Assembly (NCBI RefSeq): GCF_000002985.6
Contig: NC_003283.11
Location: 1,054,001-1,118,000 of the forward strand
From: Caenorhabditis elegans
Taxonomy: Eukaryota; Nematoda; Chromadorea; Rhabditida; Rhabditidae
Reading direction: 5' to 3'
Length of the DNA: 64,000 nucleotides
The notes below the pieces were generated by a model that ran no database searches, was not told the origin of the DNA, and was given only the letters and a program-made list of their open reading frames with translations. Positions within the stretch are counted from its first letter, which is position 1; the number at the start of each line of letters is the position of its first letter. Below, in pieces: positions 24,201 to 34,368 of this stretch. The position numbers were made by a program, and so were the translations under genes.

Positions 24201-25485
24201 CATTTTGCGACCGACCTGACCAATCAAAATCATTCAAATCCCCCATCAAAGATCCCATTTTCACCCGGAAATTCCGGTTTGGCAGGTTTTTTGCAATTAA
24301 TCTCATCCCTTGCTAACCTAAACAACAAAAGGAGGAAATTGCGTGAAAATGGGGGGACAGGAGCGGCAGCTCCATGTGCAACCCACTCACAATGCAAAAT
24401 CATTTATTCATGAGAAAAAAGGTTGCGGGAAGAATGACGGAGAGATGATCCGGTAGAAACAATTTTCTAAATCACATTTTTTCGATAATAAAATGATTTG
24501 AGTTTTAAAAATGGAGACAAAAATTGAAAAAAATAGACTGAAATTAAAAAAAAAATTACTCATAAAAATTTCTTAAATTTGCTACGTTGTGCGGCAATGT
24601 TTTTTTGATTTTTCGAAAATTTTCAATTTGCTGAAATTTTTATTAAACAATAATTTTTTCGGAAAATTACAGGAATTGAAATTTCCGGCAAATCGGCAAA
24701 TTTTCGGAATTTGCTGAACATTTTTTGCAAGTTGTGGTTGTTCACTTTTTTTTAGGAAATTTCAGAATTTTAATTTTAATCGGCAAAATTGTACGCATCC
24801 TATAAATGTTCCTAAATTTATTTTGAAAAGTGAGCAAATTCTATAAAATATCTTTTAAAAAACGGGAAAAAAATTCAAAAAAGCAAAAAATCCCTCTAAA
24901 GATTTCCGGCAAAACTGATATCCGGCAAAACTGATATCCGGCAAACGGCAAATCGGCAAATCTCCGGAAATAAAAATTTCCGGCAAATCGGAAACCGGCA
25001 GTTTGCCGGAATCGAAAATCTGCCAAACGGCAATTGCAGCCACTCCTGGTTCTGATATTTTTCAAAACATTTCACGAACAAATTGACTTTTGTAAAAAAA
25101 CTTTTTGTTATCAAATTTTTATCAGAATATTTTTTAAAACTCAATTGTTCTTAGGAAAAAAGTTTCTAAATTTAAAAAAAATCAATAATAGGCTTCTGGG
25201 TTTTTGATGTTTTTCAGACGAGTTCTTTAGAAAGCAGTGGCCTAGTTTTTTTCAAATTTTTCGGCCATGTTTCATTTATGTCCTCAATTTCAAACTCATA
25301 ATCTAAAATTCCAAAAAAAAATCTAAACTTCTATATTTCCAGACGACGACACCCTCTCCACCCCGTTAACTCGACTACGCCGGAGTGGAATCTTATTCGG
25401 AAAATTGGCACGGAACTGGGCGGCCGATGACAAGAGAGTTGTTCTCAGGCCGTTAGTGGAATATGAACACGATCCGTGGCATTGA
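21271..25485 (+). CDS. Candidate secreted peptide / neuropeptide-like precursor, 77 aa
   Basis: Two exons, 21271..21361 and 25343..25485, join in phase across a 3.98-kb intron with consensus GTAAG and TTTCCAG sites. The start lies 13 nt after CAACTCTTCAG, a possible SL1 acceptor. Residues 1-19 form a signal peptide (MRVLAVVLLLINVIGAVSS). The remaining ~58 residues contain no cysteine. Dibasic sites occur at LRR and DKR, so prohormone-convertase cleavage could release a 16-residue peptide (SGILFGKLARNWAADD) and a C-terminal peptide (VVLRPLVEYEHDPWH). I do not recognise it as a named family. AATAAA at 25578 gives a plausible 3' end. The intron holds tRNA-like and GGCAAAT repeats. Secreted nature is well supported; neuropeptide function is inference. 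Confidence 0.72.
22956..23106 (-). pseudogene. Two tandem tRNA-like sequences
   Basis: On the minus strand, 23104..23038 has a box A-like TAGCTCAATCGGTAGTGG, a perfect 5-bp anticodon-stem-like hairpin (GTGGC / GCCAC) and a box B-like GGTTCGAGCCC, but the acceptor and T stems do not pair. 23006..22956 has GTGGCGCAGTTGGTAGAGAG and GGTTCAAGT. Both look like decayed tRNAs or the head of a tRNA-derived repeat, not working tRNAs. Confidence 0.55.
24585..25050. mobile_element. GGCAAAT-family element in the peptide-gene intron
   Basis: Begins GTTGTGCGGCAATG, contains the conserved core (TTGTACGCATCCTATAAATG) and ends in GATATCCGGCAAACGGC, CGGAATCGAAAATC and GGCAATTGCAGCC. Non-coding. Confidence 0.65.
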
Positions 25486-25577
25486 CAATTGTTGAATTTC
25501 CCATTTTTTGTCATAATTTTTTTGAGAAAAATATATATAAAATGCTACTGATGACGATGATGACGAAGGCGACCTCT

Positions 25578-25583
25578 AATAAA
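25578..25583 (+). terminator. Poly(A) signal of the 77-aa peptide gene
   Basis: AATAAA about 90 bp after the stop codon at 25485. Confidence 0.6.
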
Positions 25584-25956
25584 TCGGTTTCCCAGTTTTT
25601 CATTTTGGTTTGAAAACTTTTATTTGGAAACTGCAATTAATACAAACTACAATCTAAAAATTAAATACTAGAAAAATACGATTGCTTGTCAGAAATTATT
25701 TCAATTTTTGTTTAGCAATTAAAAATTTAATTTCACTGATCTTTGTTATTTAATGAAGTATCCCTTTTGAGGTCATAAGTCTAAATTAATTATGATGGAA
25801 AATTAAAAAATGAAATTGTCTGAGTTGAAAGTGTATGTTCATAGGAAGCATAGAAAAACGTCACAAAGCGCGGTTTTTTTTTCTATTTTTTTCTTTATTT
25901 TTTCTATCAGAAAAGTGTTCTTTCGGAAGTCCATCTGAAAATTCAACTGATTTATT

Positions 25957-26634
25957 TTATTGATTGAAATCGCTAAGTGCACTAGGATTTTGTTTTCGTT
26001 TGCGGCAGTAGCTGGCAACTACAGTACAAAATACTAAAGATCATACCCGGTGTTATTTTGCCAGCTTGCTGATCCGGTGTCTTTCTATGCACAGTCTTAG
26101 TTTTCCGTTGCTTCGTGTCGGCTTTTTTCTTGGTAATTAGACCCTGAAAATTAATTACTTTAGTATCATCATGAACAGAGTTTTCGCTCGGGTCTATTTA
26201 CTAGAGTTTCCAAAGCAGGCAGGCGCAAGTTCAAGGCCTGACACCTGCCTGAACCTGCCCACTTTTCGCTGGCCTCCATCCTCAATGGAGCAGTCTGACG
26301 TGACTTCAAAAGCTTGACGTTAGCACCATATAATGTGCTAGGTGATTTTTCCGAAACGGCAGACGCTTTTCGGGTTTCGCGTCGGACTATGCAGGCTGGG
26401 TGGCTCGCGGCTTAAGACAGGCGAAGCAGCAGGCGTTTCGGCGCCTACTGCCTCGCCAGCCTGAAAACATAAACAATTACCAACCGGATTTCCTTTAATC
26501 TTTTCCTCCAAAGCCGGTGTTTCAACTAGAACTTCTTTTTCTGATTCACTGTCCGTTCATCTGGGGTTGTGGACACATATTTTCCGCGCCGGTTTTGGGT
26601 ACTGAAAACTGATTGTCTTGCGCGGGTCCTGCAT
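25957..26634 (-). pseudogene. Small basic protein gene with one in-frame TGA
   Basis: Three minus-strand exons, 26634..26485, 26143..26047 and 26018..25957, have good splice sites and join in phase to 103 codons. The frame stays open from MQDPRKTISFQYPKPARKIC to the final DFNQ except for TGA at codon 26 (26559..26557). Downstream lie an acidic stretch (TDSESEKEVLVETPALEEK) and a very basic tail (KKKADTKQRKTKTVHRKTP, SYCRKRKQNPSALSDF). I do not recognise a family; basic, probably nuclear. AATAAA overlaps the stop codon. It converges on the 77-aa peptide gene. Either this is a gene disabled by a CGA-to-TGA change, or translation uses an upstream exon and an acceptor after the TGA (GGACAG at about 26553). 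Intron 1 holds the second copy of the repeat at 15640-15860. Confidence 0.5.
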
Positions 26635-26969
26635 GAAAACAAAACTTTTTTTTCTCTCTTTTGTTGCTGGATCATCATCATATGAGATTGTTCATATCAA
26701 GCAGGACTGCAATTTTCGAAAAGCTAGATGAAAAAAAAAAACAATTTCGCAATACCTCTTAGTTAATGGCAATTGTCAATTTTGCTGAGAAATTTGTGAA
26801 GTAATTGAGAAACTGATGAAGGGGAGAAGGGAGGGAAAAATGAATTGGATTATGTGAATAGTTCACGATTTTAAAAATTCTCTTTTCTAGTACACGGTGT
26901 GGATTTTTTATCAAAAATTCAAAAAAAAAGATGTTCCAAAATTTGATTCATTCTCACGCGAAAGGAAAA

Positions 26970-27350
26970 ATTGTGGAAAAATGTTTAAAACTACTTGAAA
27001 ATTTTGAAAGACCGCAAACTGCTGGAAAACTAGTTTTTTATTAAAAAATATATGTAGTTGAAACTTTTTTTTAATGATTTCCTATTCAGAAGTCTAGAAT
27101 CTGAAATTATACACTCACCTAGCCAGAAAACCTTCTAACATCCAAGAAAATGAAAATTAATGCCATAATCAGAAACCTAAAATTTGACGAGCGATTTGAG
27201 ATTGATGTCAATAAATTTTCCTTCTACGAAGTAAGCTTCTTAGGAAATGGAAATTATGGAAAAGTGTTCAAGGAGCGAATGCACAAGAAACAGAAAAAAT
27301 GGTTTAGACACTGAGAATTCTTTGGAAGTTGCTATACAGAACTGGTAAGG
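26970..27350 (+). pseudogene. Truncated duplicate of the tyrosine-kinase 5' region
   Basis: Closely matches the intron 1-exon 2 portion of the kinase gene at about 30990-31405: GACGAGCGATTTGAGATTG, TTCCTTCTACGAAGTAAGC, GAGCGAATGCACAAGAAAC. It has a deletion of roughly 55 bp after GAAAATGAAA, small indels that shift the frame, and stops right after the nucleotide-binding-loop region. No transmembrane exon or catalytic domain accompanies it. Confidence 0.85.
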
Positions 27351-27482
27351 ATTAGCCATTTTCATTTATCGAATAAAAATGTGTTCTGTTGTTCTGAGGA
27401 ATTATCACGAATCAGTGAGTTAATAGCGTGAAAAGCGTCATATTTCAAAACTGTTTTCTTTATTTGCGATCCCGGTCCGGTT

Positions 27483-30042
27483 TCATTTCGATCCCCTCCC
27501 CCCTCTTCGGTCACTGACGCTTGAGTTCGATTCTGCCAAAAGTGGAAAATAAATTGGATACAAAAACTTCTCTAATTCGGTTAAAATTAAAGATCTTTTT
27601 TACTATTACTATTGCCATAACTACATTTTTGAGAGTTTATACTTTTCACGCATCAAAGCTTGAAAAACTTTGACCGCCGTCAGTTTAAAGCTCAAAATAA
27701 AAATTAACTCACCCCAGTAGACTTCAACTGAGAAACTTTCCACTTTGTTACCTTCCTTTAGTTCTGCTTTTAAAACTTTTATATCCTCGTTCATACTTAT
27801 CTGAATATTGAAATGTTGCTGGATTCAACATTTATGACTCACAGATATAGCAATTTGATCACTGGGCTTTTCAATAGTCAAACTGTCATTTATTTGGATC
27901 TCAGTGCATTTCTGAAAATTAAGGTTAATTTAAAAAACTGTATTTTTTTCTTACATTCAAAGAAGGTTGACAAGCTGCGGCACTTTCTCCATAATCATCA
28001 ATTTCTTGCATTCCATTCATTTTAATTACTATTTTTTCAATTGATTTCCCAACAACCTTTAATCCGAACTCCCAGAGAATCTAGAAAATACCGATGGACA
28101 ACAGTTTGTGAAAGATACTTAAAACCCACTGTTCCAATAATTGTTTTATCGATTTTTTCAAAATAAACGACACCCAATGTCCTATTTTCTACTCGTTTTA
28201 CATTACCAACGAAATACGGTTCAAGTGATGATCCATTTTGTCGTTTGTGTGAATAAGTGTTGCTGATAATGTCATATGTAAATTTCACGTAGTTATCTTC
28301 CAAATCCGGATGTAATGGAATAATTTCGCTTGGAGAATAGAAGTATATAGATAAAAAATACTGATCTGACACTGGAAATCATATAGTTGTTTTAATTGCA
28401 AGACAACAATGAAAACAAGTCCAATGGAAACTATTGCCATAATTATATTTTTAAGAGTTTGCTCTTTTCGCCGCTCACAGCTTGAATAAATTAGGTGCAG
28501 TTCGTTTAAAATTACAAATAAAACTTAACCACCCCAGTAGACTTCAATTGAAAAACTCTCCACTTTGTTTCCATTCTTCAGGTCTGCTTTGAAAACTTTT
28601 ATATCTTTGTCCAGATTTATCTGAAATAGTAAATGTTACCTTACCTTATTTAGCATATATATAACTCACATGTATAAATAATTTATCACTTGTAGGCTTC
28701 TCAATGGTCAGACTCTGATTTATTGGAATCTTAGGGCATATCTGAGTATTGAGGTTAAAAAACACTGTATTGTTTTTCTTACATTCAACAAATATGGACA
28801 GGCTTTGATTATTCCATTACCATCAGCAATCTCTTGTATTCCTTCCATTTTAATTACTATTTTTTCAATTGATTTTCCCTCAGATTTCAAGTCGAACTTC
28901 CATTCAAGCTAGAAATACCGATGATAAAAATATTTTGTTAAATAAACTAAAAACCCACAGCTCCAGAAGTCCTTTTATCAATATTTTGAAATAAACGGCA
29001 CCCAACGTCCTATTTTCTACTCGTTGTACATTAAAAACGGAATACGGTTCAAATGATGATCCACCATGTCGTTTGTATGAATAAGTGTTGCTGATAATGT
29101 CATATGTAAATTTCGCGTAGTTCTCTCCCCAATCCGGATTTAATGGAATAATGTCGCCTCTAGATCTGATTGGTGTATACGAAATATTCTCATGTGACAC
29201 TGGAAAACATATGGACTGTTTTGCTGCAAGACAGTTAGGAACTGTTTGAGGGATTAATTATAGTACTTGGGAACGACCGTTGTCTCCAGCAAGAAGACGA
29301 TGTTAATATTGTAGGGCCAAACTCGGGCAAGAAGCTAGCCCGAGATGCCGATTATTTGACCACCACAAGAATTTTACTTTCACACTTCAAAGAGATTAAA
29401 TCTAGTACAAGTACACATACTGCCTTTTATGTAGCCAGAATATAGTAACCAGTTAGTCATATAACATTCACAATTAATTCCTTAAAAAACCCATGGAACA
29501 CCAAAATGGAACTACCTAGTTTTTTGGTATTAGGAAGAAATATTAGGAAGGACAGTAGACATTAGGAAGAGATTTAACATGAGAAAAACAGCTAACTATA
29601 AACATTCCAAATTAATATTAAAAAGAAAACTCACCAGGAGTTTCCGGTGTCGGTTTATTAATTGATGATGATTGCGTAAAATCTTCCAAATGAGAAGACC
29701 CAATATTACTGATGATATCAAATGCATTTTTTATGAAACATGTAAAACATTTATTATTTTCAACAAAACTCCCCACGTTCTACTACTTACTAGGCTCGCT
29801 ACCATTACTAGTCAGAACTGTCAAGCCATAAGCAATTGGTGCTGATATGATCAAAATTCCAATGTATATTAAAATTATTTTAAGTTTGGTTTTGCACTGG
29901 GAATCGTTTGATCGTGATCTTGAACTTGATCTTAATGTAAGTGACATTTGAAGAATTGAAAAACGGTTGAAAGATCTTTCCTGCTTGAGCTACGTGATAG
30001 CAGTCTATCATTTTGTCCAATCGAAGGGCTACGTGGTGGCAT
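27483..30042 (-). pseudogene. Decayed type II membrane protein with two ectodomain repeats
   Basis: Twelve minus-strand exons: 30042..29981, 29930..29791, 29682..29635, 29199..28959, 28908..28783, 28741..28670, 28620..28533, 28371..28130, 28080..27955, 27911..27843, 27800..27713 and 27532..27483, about 450 codons. Exons 1-2 give a basic N-terminus and one transmembrane segment (ILIYIGILIISAPIAYGLT). Exons 4-7 and 8-11 are two copies of the ectodomain repeat also found in the 38.7-44.9 kb gene (ENYAKFTYDIISNTYSYKR ... VKRVENRTLGVVYFEK ... KIVIKMNGMQEI ... SFSVEVYWG). Two defects: the first donor is GA instead of GT (retaining the 50-bp intron brings a stop), and exon 4 lacks one base relative to its paralogue, near 28992, shifting the frame. 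Terminal exon choice is tentative. The family is unknown to me. Confidence 0.7.
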
Positions 30043-30383
30043 CGTTTTATAGCTTTGAAAAAAAAAACGTAATTAAATAACAATATTATAGAAAGAACCT
30101 GTTACATAATATTTTGTGAAATGTGGGGAAATCTTCAGTCACTGACGAAAAATAATAAAATTAAGAGAGTTTTTTTTTGGCAAGGAAGTGATAATTGATT
30201 AACAACAAATGACAGCTGAGGAATTATTTTATAGCAACACTTGAGAGTGTGTTTTACTTATTTCAAAATTGTTTGAACCTTTGTTATCAATACATTCAAT
30301 GATTGAATCAACCAAGATTGCAATAAATTTGACCTTGATACATTATTGCTGATATTTCACTTCATTCATACTATTCGTAACTC
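30043..30383. promoter_or_regulatory. Shared divergent promoter region
   Basis: Only 341 bp separate the start codon of the decayed ectodomain gene (minus) from that of the tyrosine kinase (plus). Any promoter elements must be shared or overlapping. No specific motif is claimed. Confidence 0.5.
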
Positions 30384-33202
30384 ATGATTGATCGCAATAT
30401 TCTGGTTATTTTCTATTGCATAGTGGTCATTGCACTTTCAGTTTTATTTTACTATGTTTGGAAATTCTATTATTTGAGAAAAGAGGAACATGAGGAAACA
30501 AGGTAATTTTTTGAAGAAATTCAGTTTTGTCTGGAAATTCACGTTTTCTGAGAAAAAAAAATTCTAGAGAAATTAATATTAAAAACAAAAAATTATGCCG
30601 TTAAACTCAAATTTTCTGAAAAATAAACCTTTTGAATACATTTAAAATTTCCCAGAAAGCCGATGAAGAGTACTCATGTGGTGTCAAAATGTCTCATTTC
30701 GGTTTGATCTACAAAAAATGCAGGAGACGAGACTTTTTAACTAATTTCACATGGTGAAGAGCGTGCTGACGTCACGCTTTATTGGGGAAAAATTCCCGCA
30801 TTTTTTGTAGATCAAACCGAAATGAGACACTTTGAGACCATGTGAGTACTGAAACTTCTAAAAGTTTCTAAATCAAACAAAACTCGAAAAACATTGGAAA
30901 TGTTTGGAAAACTTTTAGAAATTTCTAGAACCTTCTGAATAATCCCACTATATAGTAAAAATCCAGAAGTTTTTAAAAAGTTGCGAAAACTGTGGAATAT
31001 TGTTTAAAACTACTTCAAAAATTTTGAAGGTCCACAAAACTCCTGGAAAACCAGTCTTTTCTATTAAAAAATCTAGTTGTAAATTATTTTTTCATGATTT
31101 CCTATTCAGAAGTCTAGAATCTGGAATTATCCACTCATCAAGCCAGAAAACACCTTCTAGCGTCCGAGAAAATGAAAGTCTCCTCCAAGCCAATGAAGAA
31201 AATGTTCCAATTGGATTGGAGACCGAACCCATTAATGCCATAATCAAAAACCTAAAATTTGACGAGCGATTTGAAATTGATGTCAATAAGTTTTCCTTCT
31301 ACAACTTAAGCTTCTTAGGGAATGGATATTATGGGAAAGTGTTCAAAGAGCGAATGCACAAGAAACAGAAAAATGGTCTAGACTCTGAGAATTCTTTGGA
31401 AGTTGCCGTTAAACGTGAGTTGAACAGTGTAACTATTTATTAATACCTTAACATATTAGGTGCATTAAGACCTGAAGATCCATCGGAACAACAGTTGATG
31501 TGTGAAGAACTTAACGTGATGTGTGTTGTTGGAAAACATCCAAACATCCTTGCACTAATTAGATGGATCCGAACCAATGAGTAAGTTTTATTGAGCAAAA
31601 AACTTACATCCACAATATTCCAGAATTCTTATTGTTTCCGAGTTCGTAGAGAAAGGGGATCTTGTAGAGTATTTGAGAGCTCGGAGAAGATATTTCAATA
31701 AGGATATTGTTTGTGTCGAAGATAATGGTCGTTTGCTGTGCCCGACGGACTTGTTATCATTTGCTTTTCAGATTGCTAATGGAATGAAGTTTTTAGGCAA
31801 TGTCGCGGTGAGGATATTCAGTTTACAAACATTAAATTTGTTATATACATAATTCCAGAACTTTCGCATAGCTACCGATTTTTTAAAAGATATTTTCCAG
31901 AAATGTCCACATTTTTTAGGAGAATTCTAGGACAATTCAGAGTTTTTTAAAACGAAATTTCGAAATTTCGATTTTCCCGCAAAAATGTTGCTCAGAAAAC
32001 TTTAAACTCCCGCCAAAATTTAGGACACTATCAACATTCAAATAGAATTTTTAAAAAAATCCAAGATAAAAATCAACAGAATTTTCTAGTGTGTTCATCG
32101 CGATCTGGCACTACGAAATGTGTTTGTCAAAAGAAATCGAATTATTCGAATTGCTGATTTTGGATTGGCTAGATGGCATGAAAACAAAGAATATTATAGG
32201 TTAGTTTGTTGAAGTGTACAACATTTCAAAATTTTTTTCAGAAAGAAGACCGACGTAGGTTTTCCAATGAAGTGGTTGGCACCGGAGTGTTTCGAGTTTG
32301 AACAAGAACGCGAGAATATAAAGTTTGATTCGAAATCTGACATTTGGTCATATGGAGTTTGTCTTTATGAAATATTTTCATTGGGAGTGTCACCTTATGA
32401 GGGTCTCGATTTTCGGCCAGATTATTTCCAGGGTTTGATGAAGTACGTGAGAGATGGGAATCAACTTCCAAGTCCGGAGCATGGGAGTGATAAAATGTGA
32501 GTTTTTCGAGTACTGTAGAGTAATCGTATGGTATTCTTGAGAACAGGCAAAACATTTATTTTTAATCTGTTTACTTGAAACCAAGGGTGTCATTTTTCGA
32601 TTTATTGATTTTTCAGTGAAAATCGAAAAATCGAAAAATTGAAAATCGAAAAACGAAATTTTTTGATTTTTCGATTCTTTGGAAAATCGAAAAATCGATT
32701 AAAAATGTTCAGAAAATTAACCATAAAATATGATTTTTTGTCTAATTTTGTTTATATTGATAAGAAAAAATAAAAAATTTCTTCTAAAAAGAACAATAAT
32801 GACCAAAATATTAAGCTAATTTTTGTAAAATCCGAATATTTTTTTCGAAAAATCGGAAGTTCGAAAAATCGAAAAAACGAAAAAAGATAATTTTCGATTT
32901 TTCGGTTTTCAAACTCTTGTAAAATTGAATGCCTTCACTATTTTATCCCGTTCTCTTAATTATTAAAAAAGAAATTGCCTTTAGCTACGAATTCATGCAG
33001 TCTTGCTGGAACTTAAATCCGGATAAACGACCCGTCTTCTCAGAATGCCGTGATTTCTTTCAAAAACTGCTACAACAAGTGTCCAAACCGGTTAGATTCG
33101 CTCAAAATAATAAAGTCTGATCGTTTTTTTTTTCAGTTTTTTGAAAATCTACTCAAAGAAATACAGAATGAAGAGAAATTGCAAACAAGCTATGATAATT
33201 GA
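30384..33202 (+). CDS. KIN-15/KIN-16-like transmembrane tyrosine kinase
   Basis: Eight exons (30384..30502, 31110..31414, 31460..31580, 31624..31807, 32090..32199, 32242..32496, 32985..33090, 33137..33202) join in phase to 421 aa. After only about five residues comes a transmembrane segment ([20 protein letters not shown]), then a juxtamembrane region and a complete kinase domain: glycine loop LGNGYYGKV at 109-117, VAVK lysine 141, helix-C EELNVM, catalytic loop HRDLALRN at 246-253, DFG at 266-268, [23 protein letters not shown] and [10 protein letters not shown]. All catalytic residues are present. The almost absent ectodomain is characteristic of the nematode KIN-15/KIN-16 subfamily, so it probably signals with partner receptors or adaptors. 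It is divergent from a membrane ectodomain gene and has a partial duplicate at 27 kb. The exact gene name is not recoverable by eye. Confidence 0.88.
30669..30850. mobile_element. Palindromic MITE-like element in kinase intron 1
   Basis: Terminal inverted repeats of about 56 bp (30669-30724 and 30795-30850; AGTACTCATGTGGTGTCAAA against CTTTGAGACCATGTGAGTAC), both with TCTCATTTCGGTTTGATC and TACAAAAAATGC. The centre has GTGCTGACGTCACGC. A related end (TTTTTGTAGATCAAACCG) occurs near 61957. Confidence 0.85.
32585..32930. repeat. GAAAAATCGAAAAATCG inverted repeat
   Basis: Runs of AAAATCGAAAAATCG on one side and TTTTTCGATTTTTCG on the other fill the sixth kinase intron. Low complexity, non-coding. 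Confidence 0.7.
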
Positions 33203-33780
33203 ATGTCTTCTATATAATTATTGCAGTTTTTGGATTTTCAACATTTCAAGCTTTAGATAATAACCTTTCTGTTGTCTTTACTTGTTTTATTGTGTTTTTC
33301 TCTTAATGAACATTTAATTTGACACTGATTTTTTTTTGAAACTATACGCACGAAAAACTAATTTTAATACTGATAAAGCAATAATCGAAATGTTTTAGTA
33401 TTTCAGGCTAACGACCGAATTAGTTCTAATTCATCTTTTTTCAAATAATACCATGTATCTAAATAGTATGTAGAAACTGGAAATGCGCTGATCACGATAA
33501 AATGAAATATAATTTGAGTATTACGATCTGCCATGAATTACAATGACTTGACGACCCTAGTCATAGAAGCTCTGTCTCTGTCAAAAAGCATCTTATGGTC
33601 TCAGTTTTCAAAGTATTTTACCAATAAACTTTTTCATTTGATTTTAATTTTTATCACACTCTCTAGGAAACGTGAGAATGCAATAAAAATACGATAGATT
33701 GGTGCGGAAAAGTTGTTTACTAGTGCACTGGAAAGTTGGGCATCAGGGTTATTAGTTTCATTTTGCAATTTTCAAATTTA
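33203..33780. other. Intergenic, no gene seen
   Basis: AT-rich spacer holding the 3' region of the kinase gene; no exon found. Confidence 0.4.
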
Positions 33781-34083
33781 TCAGGGAACCAGATACTGAA
33801 TAGAAATCCACTTTTGGGTCAGTTCATCATATGCCAAAAAATTATATACTAGTGTTGAATTGCTTACCATGTCCATCGGACGCCACTGAAGAATGAACCA
33901 CCACTTTAAGGTCTTGTTTTGTTTTTTCTTTGAGTTTGTTTTTGAGTTCTTCTTTGATTTTTTTAACAAAAAAAGCTTCCTCTACGGCATTGTTGACGGC
34001 CTTACGTATGAATTCCGTGGGCATATCTTAAAGCTTATACAAATTCAGAAAAACTCCGCTCTCCATTCAATCCTCTTCTTCAT
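33781..34083 (-). pseudogene. Dynein light chain (LC8)-like relic
   Basis: Minus-strand reading: MKKRIEWRA (from 34083), a candidate intron, then DMPTEFIRKAVNNAVEEAFF and KKIKEELKNKLKEKTKQDLK, then VVVHSSVASDGHGKQFNTSI, then after a one-base shift YNFLAYDELTQKWISIQYLV and stop at 33783. The order of a helix pair followed by a beta strand and a short C-terminal strand matches LC8-type dynein light chains (about 90 aa), which dimerise and bind motor or cargo peptides. Two problems are visible: the presumed intron after WRA has no clean GT donor, and one extra base near 33850 breaks the frame. Without the shift the protein is truncated by TAA. Confidence 0.55.
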
Positions 34084-34368
34084 TTGTCCTAACTTGTTGA
34101 AACTTCCCCATAAGGAGAAAGTGATTCGCCTACGTGAAAATATAAAAGGAAGACAAAGAAATGAGGAATCCTAATGTTACTCAAAATGTTTAAATAATTG
34201 TATTCCACATACCCGTTTATTTTCAATAAACATTTATTCCTCATCTGTCATATGTTATCAATCTACTATCACTTTTCTTTGCATTTCAGTCGACAAAAAC
34301 TATTTAGTCTTGATTCTGTGCTTCTTATAATAACTTTTATGTAAGATTATACATTTTTTTTTCGAATA

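Noticed and set aside
26557..26559. In-frame TGA read as selenocysteine
   Set aside because: I know of only one selenoprotein in C. elegans (a thioredoxin reductase), no SECIS-like hairpin was evident, and the flanks (HNPR / TDSE) do not resemble a redox motif.
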